A stretch of 11,439 nucleotides of DNA. Origin: an uncultured Gemmatimonadota bacterium. GTDB lineage: Bacteria > Gemmatimonadota > Gemmatimonadetes > Gemmatimonadales > GWC2-71-9. Below, in pieces: positions 1-7,238 of this stretch; within the stretch, counting starts at the first letter, position 1; every line of letters begins with the position of its first letter. The notes under the pieces were generated by a model. It was not told where the DNA came from. It made no database searches and worked only from the letters and a program-made list of their open reading frames with translations. The DNA is taken from the NCBI GenBank assembly GCA_913009915.1, contig CAJVYZ010000036.1, positions 1 through 11,439 of the forward strand. The letters run 5' to 3'. The position numbers and the translations under genes are program-made.

Positions 1-88
1 GTGATGAAGAGAAAAGAAGGTAGAGGGAGAATAGAAATACAAGGAACAAAAAAAAGAAAAAAACAATAGTAATTTGTTTTTTTTTTTT
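1..88. other. Low-complexity sequencing noise plus poly-T, not genomic
   Basis: This is an A/G-rich low-complexity stretch followed by a run of 12 T at 77-88, directly before a sequencing adapter. Its composition is completely unlike the GC-rich coding DNA that starts at 147. A read that runs through a short insert and past the end of the P5 adapter gives poly-A and then random calls. The reverse complement of that pattern is exactly what is seen here. No gene or site should be annotated in this stretch. Confidence 0.93.
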
Positions 89-146
89 AATGATACGGCG
101 ACCACCGAGATCTACACTCTTTCCCTACACGACGCTCTTCCGATCT
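89..146 (+). other. Illumina P5 / TruSeq universal adapter contamination
   Basis: The 58 bases match the Illumina universal adapter as I know it: they begin AATGATACGGCGACCACCGA and end with the CGCTCTTCCGATCT read-primer tail. Genomic sequence begins immediately after, at 147. Translated from the ATG at 90, the adapter gives MIRRPPRSTLFPYTTLFRS, a peptide known as an adapter artefact at protein N-termini. The opposite strand gives the matching artefact RSEERRVGKECRSRWSPYH. Any start codon called here is false. Confidence 0.98.
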
Positions 147-596
147 GGTTGGTTCATGGATGACGAGTACATGTTCAAGCGCCATGCGGCGTGGCTGAAG
201 GATCTGGTGGACGCCGGTGGACGCACCGGGGTTGGAAGCCACGGTCAACTTCAGGGTCTGGGCTACCACTGGGAGCTGTGGGATGTGCAAAGCGGCGGCA
301 TGAGCAACCACGACGCGCTGCGGGTCGCCACGCTCATGGGCGCCGAGGCTATCGGGCTGGGTGGGGATCTGGGGTCGATCGAGAGCGGCAAGCTGGCCGA
401 CTTGGTGGTCCTAGAGGCCAACCCGCTCGACGACATCCGCAACAGCAACACCATCAGGTACGTGATGAAGAACGGCCGCCTCTACGACGGCGACACGCTT
501 GACGAAATATGGCCGCGGCAGCAACCGGCGGCCGACGAACCATGGCGTAATACCGCGCCCGTGGCCAACACGACCATTGGGGGGGCGGGTCGATGA
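147..596 (+). CDS. Amidohydrolase-family protein, C-terminal fragment (5' truncated by contig end)
   Basis: Only the last 149 residues are present, because the adapter joins the gene at 147. Reading on in frame from GWFMDDEY, the fragment contains VGSHGQLQGLGYHWELW, then NHDALRVATLMGAEAIGLG, then DLGSIESGKLADLVVLEANPL, and ends WPRQ plus a short tail. These are the last barrel strands and the C-terminal beta-sandwich return of the amidohydrolase superfamily (COG1228-like). By hand alignment it is colinear and about two thirds identical (83 of 125 positions) with the end of the next gene. The missing part is therefore probably also a signal peptide, PD40 propeller and barrel start, although that cannot be seen. 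The stop overlaps the next start (ATGA at 593-596), which suggests translational coupling and a tandem duplication. The substrate is unknown. The catalytic metal-binding HxH and Lys lie in the missing part. Confidence 0.9.
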   Translation, partial: GWFMDDEYMFKRHAAWLKDLVDAGGRTGVGSHGQLQGLGYHWELWDVQSGGMSNHDALRVATLMGAEAIGLGGDLGSIESGKLADLVVLEANPLDDIRNSNTIRYVMKNGRLYDGDTLDEIWPRQQPAADEPWRNTAPVANTTIGGAGR

Positions 597-3500
597 TTAC
601 CATGACGATGCTTTCGAAAGGCCACCGCGTCGTGGTGGGCTTGCTGGCCATCCTGATGATTGCCAGTCCCGCCTGGGGCCAGGGCCAGGGCAACGGCAAA
701 GGCAAAGACAACGGTAAGAAGGACCCATTGCCGCTCAAGGCGGAGCGCTCGGCGAAATTCACCGCCACCGAGGCCAGCTGGATGTCGCTCGACGTTAGCC
801 CCGACGGCCAAACGATCGTGTTCGATGTCCTGGGCGACCTGTACACCGTGCCGATCGCCGGCGGCAAGGCGACCCGGATTACCAAGGGCATGGCCTACGA
901 TGCTCAGCCGCGTTTCAGTCCGGATGGGCAGACCATCGCCTTCATTTCGGACCGAAGCGGGGGCGAGAACGTTTGGACCTTGCGGCTGGACTTCACCGAT
1001 ACCACCCAGGTTACGAGAGGCAATACCAGTAGCTACCTCTCACCCGAGTGGATGCCCGACGGCGAGTTCATTCTGGTGAGCCGGTCTACCAGTCTGTTCG
1101 GGGCGGCCAAGTTGGTCATGTACCCCGCCGACGGCGGCAGCCCGTTTACGGTGGTCGGTAAACCTTCGACCTTCAAGGCCGTGGGAGCCTCCCCCAGTCC
1201 CGACGGCCGGCACATATGGTACGCCGGTCGCTTCGGGGACTGGCAGTACAACGCCATCTTCCCGCAGTACCAGTTGTATCGGTACGACCGGGATGTTGGG
1301 ACGTCGACACTTATGACTCGACGCTACGGGTCGGGATTCCGGCCGGCTGTCTCCCCAGACGGTAACTGGCTGGTCTACGGCACCAGGGAAAACACCCAGA
1401 CGGGGTTGCGGAAGCGAAACCTCGCCACCGGGGACGAGGACTGGTTGGTCTATCCCATTCAGCGCGACGACATGGAGGCCCGATCCACGCTGGACGTGAT
1501 TCCCGGATACAGCTTCACGCCGGACTCGCGCAACATCATCATTTCCTATGGCGGCAAGATCTGGAACGTCCCCATGGATGGTGGGACGCCCAGTGAGATT
1601 CCGTTCGAGGCCGATGTCGATCTCGACGTGGGTCCCGAGGTGCGGTTCGCCTACCAGGTGGATTCGTCCGCCATGGTCACGGCCCGGCAGATCCGCCACC
1701 CGGTTGCGTCGCCCGACGGCAACCGGCTGCTGTTCACCGCGTTCGATCGAGTGTGGATCAAAGAGATGCCCGACGGCGAGGCACGCCGAGTGTCCGACGA
1801 GGAAGTCGGTCAGTATCACGCCATATGGTCGCCCGATGGTTCCGCGGTGGCCTGGGTCACCTGGGACGACAGCGCGGGTGGCCACATCATGCGGGCCAAT
1901 GCCGACGGCAGAGGACAACCGCAGCCGCTCACCAATACGGCGGCGTTGTACTACAATCTGGCGTGGTCGCCCGACGGTGAGCGAGTGGTGGCAACGCGCG
2001 GCGCCGCTCGTGAACTGAAGAAGGCTCCCGACATCTTCTTCGGGCCGTTGGGTGGCGAATTCGTATGGGTGCCGGCCACCGGTGGCGAGGTAACGCTCAT
2101 CGCCCCCACCGGCAGCCGGGACGTGGCCCAATTCCGCACCGACCAACCCGACCGGATCTACGCTTACAGTCGCGCCGAGGGATTGGTCTCGTTCCGGTGG
2201 GACGGCACCGACGTGAAGCAGCACCTGGTCGTCAGGGGAACTCTCGCCCCCGGGGCTCGGTCGCCGCACGAAGACCAATGGGAGCAGCTGCCGCGACGGG
2301 TGTTCCCCGTGGCGGCCAAGCGGCCCGCGGCCGACGCGTTGGAGGCTAGACAACCACCACCGGCCGGCCTGGTGATCATATCGCCGACCGGCGACCGGGC
2401 CGTGGCCCAGGTCGGCAACCATCTCTACTCGGTCGACCTGTTCCAGGTAGGTCCCGCGCCGCTGACGGTCTCGGTGGCGGGCGGCGCCCCGGTGAAGGTG
2501 CGCAAGCTGACCGAGATCGGCGGCGAGTTCCCCTCGTGGACAGCCGACGGCAAGCGAATTCATTGGGGCATCGGCAACGCTCTGTTCACCTATGACCTCG
2601 AGCGGGTCGAGGCGGTGGAAGACAGCGTCATCCAGGACGCACGCGACAAAGTAGGCCAGGCACTGGTCGTCCGTGGCATCCTGGACAGCCTCAAGGTCAC
2701 CCGAGCGCTGATCGACAGCATCAAGAAGGCCGACAGTACCGAGACGGTGGCCGATTCAATGACCACCAGGTTGAACGGGTTGATCGCCGACTCGGTGGAA
2801 ATCGGGGCCGATTCCCTCATGCGTGAGGCTGAGAAAGCCAGGCTGCGCGCCGATGCCATCCGGTTCCGGGCCGACTCGGTTCGTGCCGGCCTGGACACGG
2901 TCACGGTCGATACCGTCGGGTATAAACCAGAAGAAGTGCGCATCAAAGTGACGATGCCGCGAGACATCCCTCGCGGGACGATCGTCTTGCGAGGTGCCCG
3001 GGTGATCACCATGCAGGACGACACCGCCAAGGCCATCATCGACAGCGCCGACGTGGTGATAACCGACAACCGCATCGTGGACATCGGGGTGACGGGTGAA
3101 GTGGAGGTGCCTGACAGCGCCGAGGTCATCGACGTCAGCGGCAAGACCATCATCCCCGGGTTCGTGGATACCCACTACCACCCCCAGTGGTTGGTGCCCG
3201 AGATCCACGTGGGGCAGGTGTGGCAGTACCTCACCAACCTGGCGTTCGGGGTCACCACCACGCGTGACCCGCAGACCAGCTCCACCGACGTGCTGAGCTA
3301 TCAGGACCGGGTAGAGATCGGAGGCATGATCGGTCCGCGGATCTATTCCACCGGCCCGGGCGTGTTCTTGAGCGAGGGCATCAAGGACGCCGACCACGCC
3401 AAGAAGGTGCTCAAGCGCTACAGCGAGTATTACGACACCAAGACGCTCAAGATGTACATGTCGGGCAACCGGCAGCAGCGGCAGTGGATCATCCAGGCCG

Positions 3501-4258
3501 CCAAAGAGCTGGAACTGATGCCGACGACCGAGGGCGGGCTCGATTACAAACTGGACCTGACCCACGCCATCGACGGCTATTCAGGAATCGAGCACGCACT
3601 GCCGGTGACACCGCTCTACCACGATGTGGTGGAGTTGTTCAAAGCCTCCCAAACGACCAACACTCCGACCCTGCTGGTGTCGTACGGCGGACCATTCGGA
3701 GAGAACTACTTCTACACCCACGAAAACGTCCACGACGACGCCAAGCTGCGCCACTTCGCGCCGCACGAGAGTGTCGACGCGCGGAGCCGCCGCCGCGGTG
3801 GGAATCCGGGGCGGGCCGGCTGGTTCCTGGACGAGGAGTACGTTTTCTCCCGGCACGCCGAGTTCATCGGTAAACTCCTGGCCGACAGCGCCCGGGCCGC
3901 GGTCGGTAGTCACGGCCAACTCCAGGGCCTGGGGTATCACTGGGAGTTGTGGGCCATCGGGTCGGGCGGAGTCGACAATCACGACGTCCTGCGGGCAGCC
4001 ACCATCCTCGGCGCCGAGGCCATCGGCTTCGGCAAGGACTTGGGCTCGATCGAGGACGGCAAATTGGCCGACCTGCTGGTGCTGGACGCCGATCCCTTGG
4101 CCGACCTGCGCAATACCGTGAAGCTGCGGTACGTGATGAAGAACGGCCGGTTGTATGAGGTCGATTCGCTGAACGAAGTGTGGCCACGGCAGCGGCCGTT
4201 GCCGGTGCAGCCCTGGGCGGATCAGGAGCCTGATGGGGTGAGGGCGGGGGTGCGATAG
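593..4258 (+). CDS. Exported amidohydrolase fused to a TolB-like PD40 propeller
   Basis: This is a 1221-residue predicted periplasmic metal-dependent hydrolase of unknown substrate. Residues 1-29 look like a signal peptide: K9/R12, a hydrophobic core VVVGLLAILMIA, and cleavage near SPA-WG-Q. A Gly/Lys/Asn-rich linker follows to about 45. Residues ~50-675 hold repeated PD40/WD40-like blades with SPDG turns (for example FSPDGQTIAFISD, VSPDGNWLVYGT, WSPDGSAVAWV). Residues ~677-777 form a charged, probably helical insertion. Residues ~795-1190 are the amidohydrolase domain, with IVLRGARVITM, PGFVDTHYH (H861 and H863 as the HxH metal pair), K953 as the candidate bridging Lys, H991/H1001, and LGSIEDGKLADLLVLDADPL. 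At the position usually occupied by the catalytic Asp there is His (VGSHGQ, H1107), as in the upstream paralogue. ATG 593 was chosen for the ATGA overlap with the upstream stop; in-frame ATGs at 602 and 608 would also keep the signal peptide. The leader at 580-590 is G-rich but has no perfect Shine-Dalgarno. Family assignment is firm; function is inferred only as hydrolase. Confidence 0.92.
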   Translation: MITMTMLSKGHRVVVGLLAILMIASPAWGQGQGNGKGKDNGKKDPLPLKAERSAKFTATEASWMSLDVSPDGQTIVFDVLGDLYTVPIAGGKATRITKGMAYDAQPRFSPDGQTIAFISDRSGGENVWTLRLDFTDTTQVTRGNTSSYLSPEWMPDGEFILVSRSTSLFGAAKLVMYPADGGSPFTVVGKPSTFKAVGASPSPDGRHIWYAGRFGDWQYNAIFPQYQLYRYDRDVGTSTLMTRRYGSGFRPAVSPDGNWLVYGTRENTQTGLRKRNLATGDEDWLVYPIQRDDMEARSTLDVIPGYSFTPDSRNIIISYGGKIWNVPMDGGTPSEIPFEADVDLDVGPEVRFAYQVDSSAMVTARQIRHPVASPDGNRLLFTAFDRVWIKEMPDGEARRVSDEEVGQYHAIWSPDGSAVAWVTWDDSAGGHIMRANADGRGQPQPLTNTAALYYNLAWSPDGERVVATRGAARELKKAPDIFFGPLGGEFVWVPATGGEVTLIAPTGSRDVAQFRTDQPDRIYAYSRAEGLVSFRWDGTDVKQHLVVRGTLAPGARSPHEDQWEQLPRRVFPVAAKRPAADALEARQPPPAGLVIISPTGDRAVAQVGNHLYSVDLFQVGPAPLTVSVAGGAPVKVRKLTEIGGEFPSWTADGKRIHWGIGNALFTYDLERVEAVEDSVIQDARDKVGQALVVRGILDSLKVTRALIDSIKKADSTETVADSMTTRLNGLIADSVEIGADSLMREAEKARLRADAIRFRADSVRAGLDTVTVDTVGYKPEEVRIKVTMPRDIPRGTIVLRGARVITMQDDTAKAIIDSADVVITDNRIVDIGVTGEVEVPDSAEVIDVSGKTIIPGFVDTHYHPQWLVPEIHVGQVWQYLTNLAFGVTTTRDPQTSSTDVLSYQDRVEIGGMIGPRIYSTGPGVFLSEGIKDADHAKKVLKRYSEYYDTKTLKMYMSGNRQQRQWIIQAAKELELMPTTEGGLDYKLDLTHAIDGYSGIEHALPVTPLYHDVVELFKASQTTNTPTLLVSYGGPFGENYFYTHENVHDDAKLRHFAPHESVDARSRRRGGNPGRAGWFLDEEYVFSRHAEFIGKLLADSARAAVGSHGQLQGLGYHWELWAIGSGGVDNHDVLRAATILGAEAIGFGKDLGSIEDGKLADLLVLDADPLADLRNTVKLRYVMKNGRLYEVDSLNEVWPRQRPLPVQPWADQEPDGVRAGVR

Positions 4259-4263
4259 AGGGA

Positions 4264-4302
4264 GTAGGACGTAGGAGGTAGGGCGTGGGGCGTGGGGCGT
4301 AG
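4264..4302. repeat. G-rich degenerate heptamer array, left arm of gap 1
   Basis: Five perfect 7-nt periods start 5 nt after the amidohydrolase stop: GTAGGAC, GTAGGAG, GTAGGGC, then GTGGGGC twice, ending in a partial GTAG. Read in the register GGCGTnG (4282-4302), the units are GGCGTGG, GGCGTGG and GGCGTAG. The last is the exact reverse complement of CTACGCC in the right array at 4440-4470. Together they form an inverted pair of arrays around a 137-nt spacer. The function is unknown. Confidence 0.9.
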
Positions 4303-4390
4303 TGGACCGGAACGGCGAGGGCGATGGGGGCCAAGTGGCGCTTATCGCTTTTTCTGCTGGCCGAATGCTCTGTGGGAGCGTATTCTATAT

Positions 4391-4418
4391 TTGATGGTCG
4401 GGATTCTTTCCTTATTAG
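4391..4418 (+). promoter_or_regulatory. Weak candidate sigma70-type promoter upstream of kinase 1
   Basis: The spacer between the two heptamer arrays has a local AT-rich island (about 4340-4425) that stands out in this GC-rich window. The best hexamer pair I can see in it is TTGATG (4391-4396), a 16-nt spacer, and TATTAG (4413-4418). Each matches four of six consensus positions. If real, transcription would start near 4425 and the mRNA leader would consist mainly of the right heptamer array. This is composition-led and weak; other phasings of the island are possible. Confidence 0.22.
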
Positions 4419-4439
4419 CGGGAGCAACTTTGAGCAGGC

Positions 4440-4470
4440 CAACGCCCAACGCCCTACGCCCTACGCCCTC
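4440..4470. repeat. C-rich heptamer array abutting the kinase 1 start, right arm of gap 1
   Basis: The units are CAACGCC (4440-4446, 4447-4453), then CTACGCC (4454-4460, 4461-4467), then a partial CTC. The array ends 6 nt before the ATG at 4477 and covers the region where a ribosome binding site would lie; no Shine-Dalgarno-like sequence is present. It is inverted relative to the array at 4264-4302. Confidence 0.92.
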
Positions 4471-4476
4471 TTCATC

Positions 4477-7131
4477 ATGACCAATCTCGACGGCCTCACC
4501 ACCGCCCTGTCCGACCGTTATTCCATCGAGAGCGAGCTCGGTGCTGGGGGAATGGCCACGGTCTACCTGGCCGAGGACATCAAACACGACCGCAAGGTGG
4601 CGCTCAAGGTCTTGCGGCCGGAACTGGCCGCGGTGATCGGCGCTGAGCGATTTCTGGCCGAGATCAAGACTACAGCCAACTTGCAGCATCCGCACATCCT
4701 GCCGCTGCACGATTCCGGGGAAGCCGACGGCTTCCTGTTCTACGTCATGCCCTATGTGGAAGGCGAATCGCTGCGCGACCTGCTCGACCGGGAGAAGCAG
4801 CTCCCGGTAGATGACGCCATACGCATCGCCAGCGAGGTGGCCGACGCGTTGGACTACGCCCACCGGCACGACGTCATTCACCGCGACATCAAGCCCGAGA
4901 ACATCCTGCTACACGACGGCCGCGCTTTGGTGGCCGATTTCGGCATCGCGCTGGCGGCGTCCAAGGGCGGCGCCACCCGCATGACCGAGACAGGGATGAG
5001 CCTGGGCACGCCGCACTACATGAGTCCCGAACAGGCCATGGGCGAGCGGGAGATCACCGCCCGGAGTGACGTGTACGCGCTTGGGGCGGTGTTGTACGAG
5101 ATGCTGTCGGGTGAGGCCCCGTTCACCGGCTCGACGGCCCAGGCGGTCGTGGCTCGGGTCCTGACCGAGTCCCCGCGTGCGCTCACGGTGCAGCGGCACA
5201 CCATTCCACGCCACGTGGAGATGGCGGTCCTCAAGTCGCTCGAAAAACTTCCGGCAGATCGCTTCGGCAGCGCGGCGGAATTTTCTCAGGCCTTGGCGGA
5301 TGCTCATTTCACCGCGGCCACGACGGGCTTCGATGCCGTCGATGCCGTTGCGCCACCACGCTCCCAGTCCGGGGTTCGCGACTGGCGCCTTTGGGCCGGC
5401 CTAGCCGGGGTACTCGTGGTCGGGCTCGCCTGGGCCATGACACGATCCGACGCGCCGCCCGAGGTCACCAGGTACAGCCTGGCGCTGACAGGCGACGAGG
5501 AGCTGGGCCCGGTGCGGGGCAATCGCCTGGCGTTCTCGCCCGACGGCTCCTGGATGGCGTATGGGGGACGCGGTGAGGGTACACCACAAATCTGGGTCCG
5601 CCGGCGGGACCAGTTGCACGGGACCCCTCTGCCAGGCACCGAAGATGCGGACCATCTGTTCTTCGGGCCGGACGGCGCGAATGTCGGGTTTCTCACCAAT
5701 GTAGGAGCTGTAAAGGTGGTCTCGCTCGCCGGAGGGCCGCCGATCAAGATTACCGATGAAGAGGTCGGGTTGGACGGGGCCACCTGGAGCGAGGACGGTT
5801 TCATCTATTACGACGGTCTCACGCAAGGTGGCACCAATGGCTTGCGGCGCGTGCGTGCGGCCGGTGGGGCGGCCGTGGAGCTAGTGTCCGTCGTCGATAC
5901 CGCCGCTGGCGAGACCGACCATGTATGGCCAGTCGCCTTGCCTGGTGGCAAAGGGGTCCTCTTTACTGTGTTCCGTGGAGCCGGCGCTGCGAATTCGGAC
6001 ATCGCCGTGCTGGACGTTGCTTCTAGAGAACATCGGGTACTCCTGCGCGGACTTACGGCCCGCTATGTAGTGTCGGGTCACCTGTTGTACGTATCCCTCG
6101 ACGGTGCCCTGCTGTCGGTGCCATTCGACCTCGGCCGGATGTTGGTGACAGGCGACCCGGTCTCCCTCGCGGAGGGGATTGCGGTGCGTCCCTTCGGCGC
6201 GGTGGACATTACCGTCTCTGGTGAGGGCAAGCTGGCGTATGTGACGGGGGCCCGGTCGACCGATCCGGCAGAGATCGCCTGGGTCGATCATAGCGGAGTG
6301 ATGACACCGGTCGATCCCGGCTGGGTGGGTGATTTCGCGACGGTGGCGATTGCACCCGATGGGGATCGACTCGCGGTGGGTATCTACGAGGGCTCGGCAG
6401 TCCACCTTTGGGTGAAGCAGCTGCCGTCCGGTCCGCTGACGCGCCTCACGTTCGAAGGCCAGATGAACTATCGGGCGAGTTGGACGCCGGACGGTAGGGA
6501 AGTCGTTTTCGTGACCAACCGCGGCGGTGACCTCAATGCCATGCGGAAGCGGGCCGATGGGAGCGCCCAGGCCGAGGTCCTTCTCGACCTCGATGTACCG
6601 GTCCAAACCGCGCACTACTCGGCCGACGGCAATTGGCTGGTATACCGGGTGTCACCCCGCAACATCTACGCGCTTTCGGCGGACGGTGAGACGGTGGAAG
6701 TCGCCGTGAGTTCCTTCGAGGAACGGAGCCCGGCGTTGTCACCCGACGGGCGCTGGCTGGCGTACCAGTCCGATGAATCGGGACGCTACCAGATCTACGT
6801 TCGTCCGTTCCCCGATGCCGGGCAAGCCAGGTGGCAGGTGTCGACGTCCGGCGGTGTGTGGCCGCTGTGGGCCCCGGATAGCAGGACGTTGTACTTCCGG
6901 ACCCGCGCCGGCCAGGTAATCGCGGCCGAGGTCCTGGAGGGGGCCACATTCATTGCCGGTGAGCAGCGCATGCTCTTCACCTCTCCCGAAATCCTCGGAG
7001 GCGATGCTACCTGGGATCTTGCCCCGGATGGTGAGCACTTTGTGGTCATACGGTCTAGAGGCCTTGGTGCGGAAGGGGAGTTGGTGCGGGTCGACAACAT
7101 CACCACCGAGTTGCGGGAGCGGGTGAGGTGA
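4477..7131 (+). CDS. Transmembrane Ser/Thr protein kinase with PD40 propeller head (kinase 1)
   Basis: This 884-residue Hanks-type kinase transfers phosphate from ATP to Ser/Thr of unknown targets. The cytoplasmic kinase domain occupies ~15-280: Gly loop GAGGMATV (22-29), catalytic K44 in VALKVL, helix-C E62, HRD with D137 (RD-type), N142, DFG with D154, and an activation segment running through MTETGMSLGT to SPE E185. One membrane segment follows at ~305-321 (LWAGLAGVLVVGLAWAM). The rest, ~330-884, is an extracytoplasmic TolB/PD40-like propeller (FSPDGSWMAYGG, WTPDGREVVFVTN, LSPDGRWLAYQS). There are no PASTA repeats. The start at 4477 is chosen because both paralogues begin MTDLxRLTTALSDRY. 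An in-frame ATG at 4324 would add 51 residues, partly a translation of the repeat array, with no counterpart in the paralogues. The gene is preceded by repeat arrays and lacks a visible Shine-Dalgarno. Ligand and targets are unknown. Confidence 0.95.
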   Translation: MTNLDGLTTALSDRYSIESELGAGGMATVYLAEDIKHDRKVALKVLRPELAAVIGAERFLAEIKTTANLQHPHILPLHDSGEADGFLFYVMPYVEGESLRDLLDREKQLPVDDAIRIASEVADALDYAHRHDVIHRDIKPENILLHDGRALVADFGIALAASKGGATRMTETGMSLGTPHYMSPEQAMGEREITARSDVYALGAVLYEMLSGEAPFTGSTAQAVVARVLTESPRALTVQRHTIPRHVEMAVLKSLEKLPADRFGSAAEFSQALADAHFTAATTGFDAVDAVAPPRSQSGVRDWRLWAGLAGVLVVGLAWAMTRSDAPPEVTRYSLALTGDEELGPVRGNRLAFSPDGSWMAYGGRGEGTPQIWVRRRDQLHGTPLPGTEDADHLFFGPDGANVGFLTNVGAVKVVSLAGGPPIKITDEEVGLDGATWSEDGFIYYDGLTQGGTNGLRRVRAAGGAAVELVSVVDTAAGETDHVWPVALPGGKGVLFTVFRGAGAANSDIAVLDVASREHRVLLRGLTARYVVSGHLLYVSLDGALLSVPFDLGRMLVTGDPVSLAEGIAVRPFGAVDITVSGEGKLAYVTGARSTDPAEIAWVDHSGVMTPVDPGWVGDFATVAIAPDGDRLAVGIYEGSAVHLWVKQLPSGPLTRLTFEGQMNYRASWTPDGREVVFVTNRGGDLNAMRKRADGSAQAEVLLDLDVPVQTAHYSADGNWLVYRVSPRNIYALSADGETVEVAVSSFEERSPALSPDGRWLAYQSDESGRYQIYVRPFPDAGQARWQVSTSGGVWPLWAPDSRTLYFRTRAGQVIAAEVLEGATFIAGEQRMLFTSPEILGGDATWDLAPDGEHFVVIRSRGLGAEGELVRVDNITTELRERVR

Positions 7132-7141
7132 GCTGCGCTCA

Positions 7142-7195
7142 CGGCGGGGGCAGCGGGGGCAGCTGGGGCTGCGAGGGCTGCGGGGGCAGCGAGGG
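7142..7195. repeat. G-rich nonamer array, left part of gap 2
   Basis: Six consecutive 9-nt units start 10 nt after the kinase 1 stop: CGGCGGGGG, CAGCGGGGG, CAGCTGGGG, CTGCGAGGG, CTGCGGGGG and CAGCGAGGG, then a partial CAG to 7198. The consensus is CnGCGGGGG, with substitutions mainly at positions 2 and 6. This is the only one of the five intergenic arrays with period 9 instead of 7. It holds the same place, just after a stop and before a C-rich heptamer array. G-quadruplex potential on this strand is possible but untested. Confidence 0.9.
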
Positions 7196-7203
7196 CAGTT
7201 CAC

Positions 7204-7238
7204 CAACGCACAACGCACTACGCACGACGCACAATCCA
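7204..7238. repeat. C-rich heptamer array running into the kinase 2 start codon, right part of gap 2
   Basis: The units are CAACGCA (7204-7210, 7211-7217), CTACGCA (7218-7224) and CGACGCA (7225-7231). A decayed fifth unit, CAATCCA, has as its last base the A of the kinase 2 ATG. It is the same heptamer as in gap 1 except that the seventh base is A instead of C in every unit. No Shine-Dalgarno is visible before the start. Confidence 0.9.

Noticed and set aside
90..146. ATG at 90 as the start of the first amidohydrolase
   Set aside because: The 19 codons before GWFMDDEY are pure Illumina adapter; the gene is truncated at 147.
1040..2563. 507-residue open frame on the minus strand
   Set aside because: It is a shadow of the propeller gene in GC-rich DNA; no recognisable domain or start context, and the + strand frame has clear SPDG blades.
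4324..4476. In-frame ATG at 4324 giving kinase 1 a 51-residue, slightly hydrophobic N-terminal extension
   Set aside because: Both paralogues begin at MTDLxRLTTALSDRY, the extension translates the repeat array, and a signal-like segment before a cytoplasmic kinase domain makes no sense.
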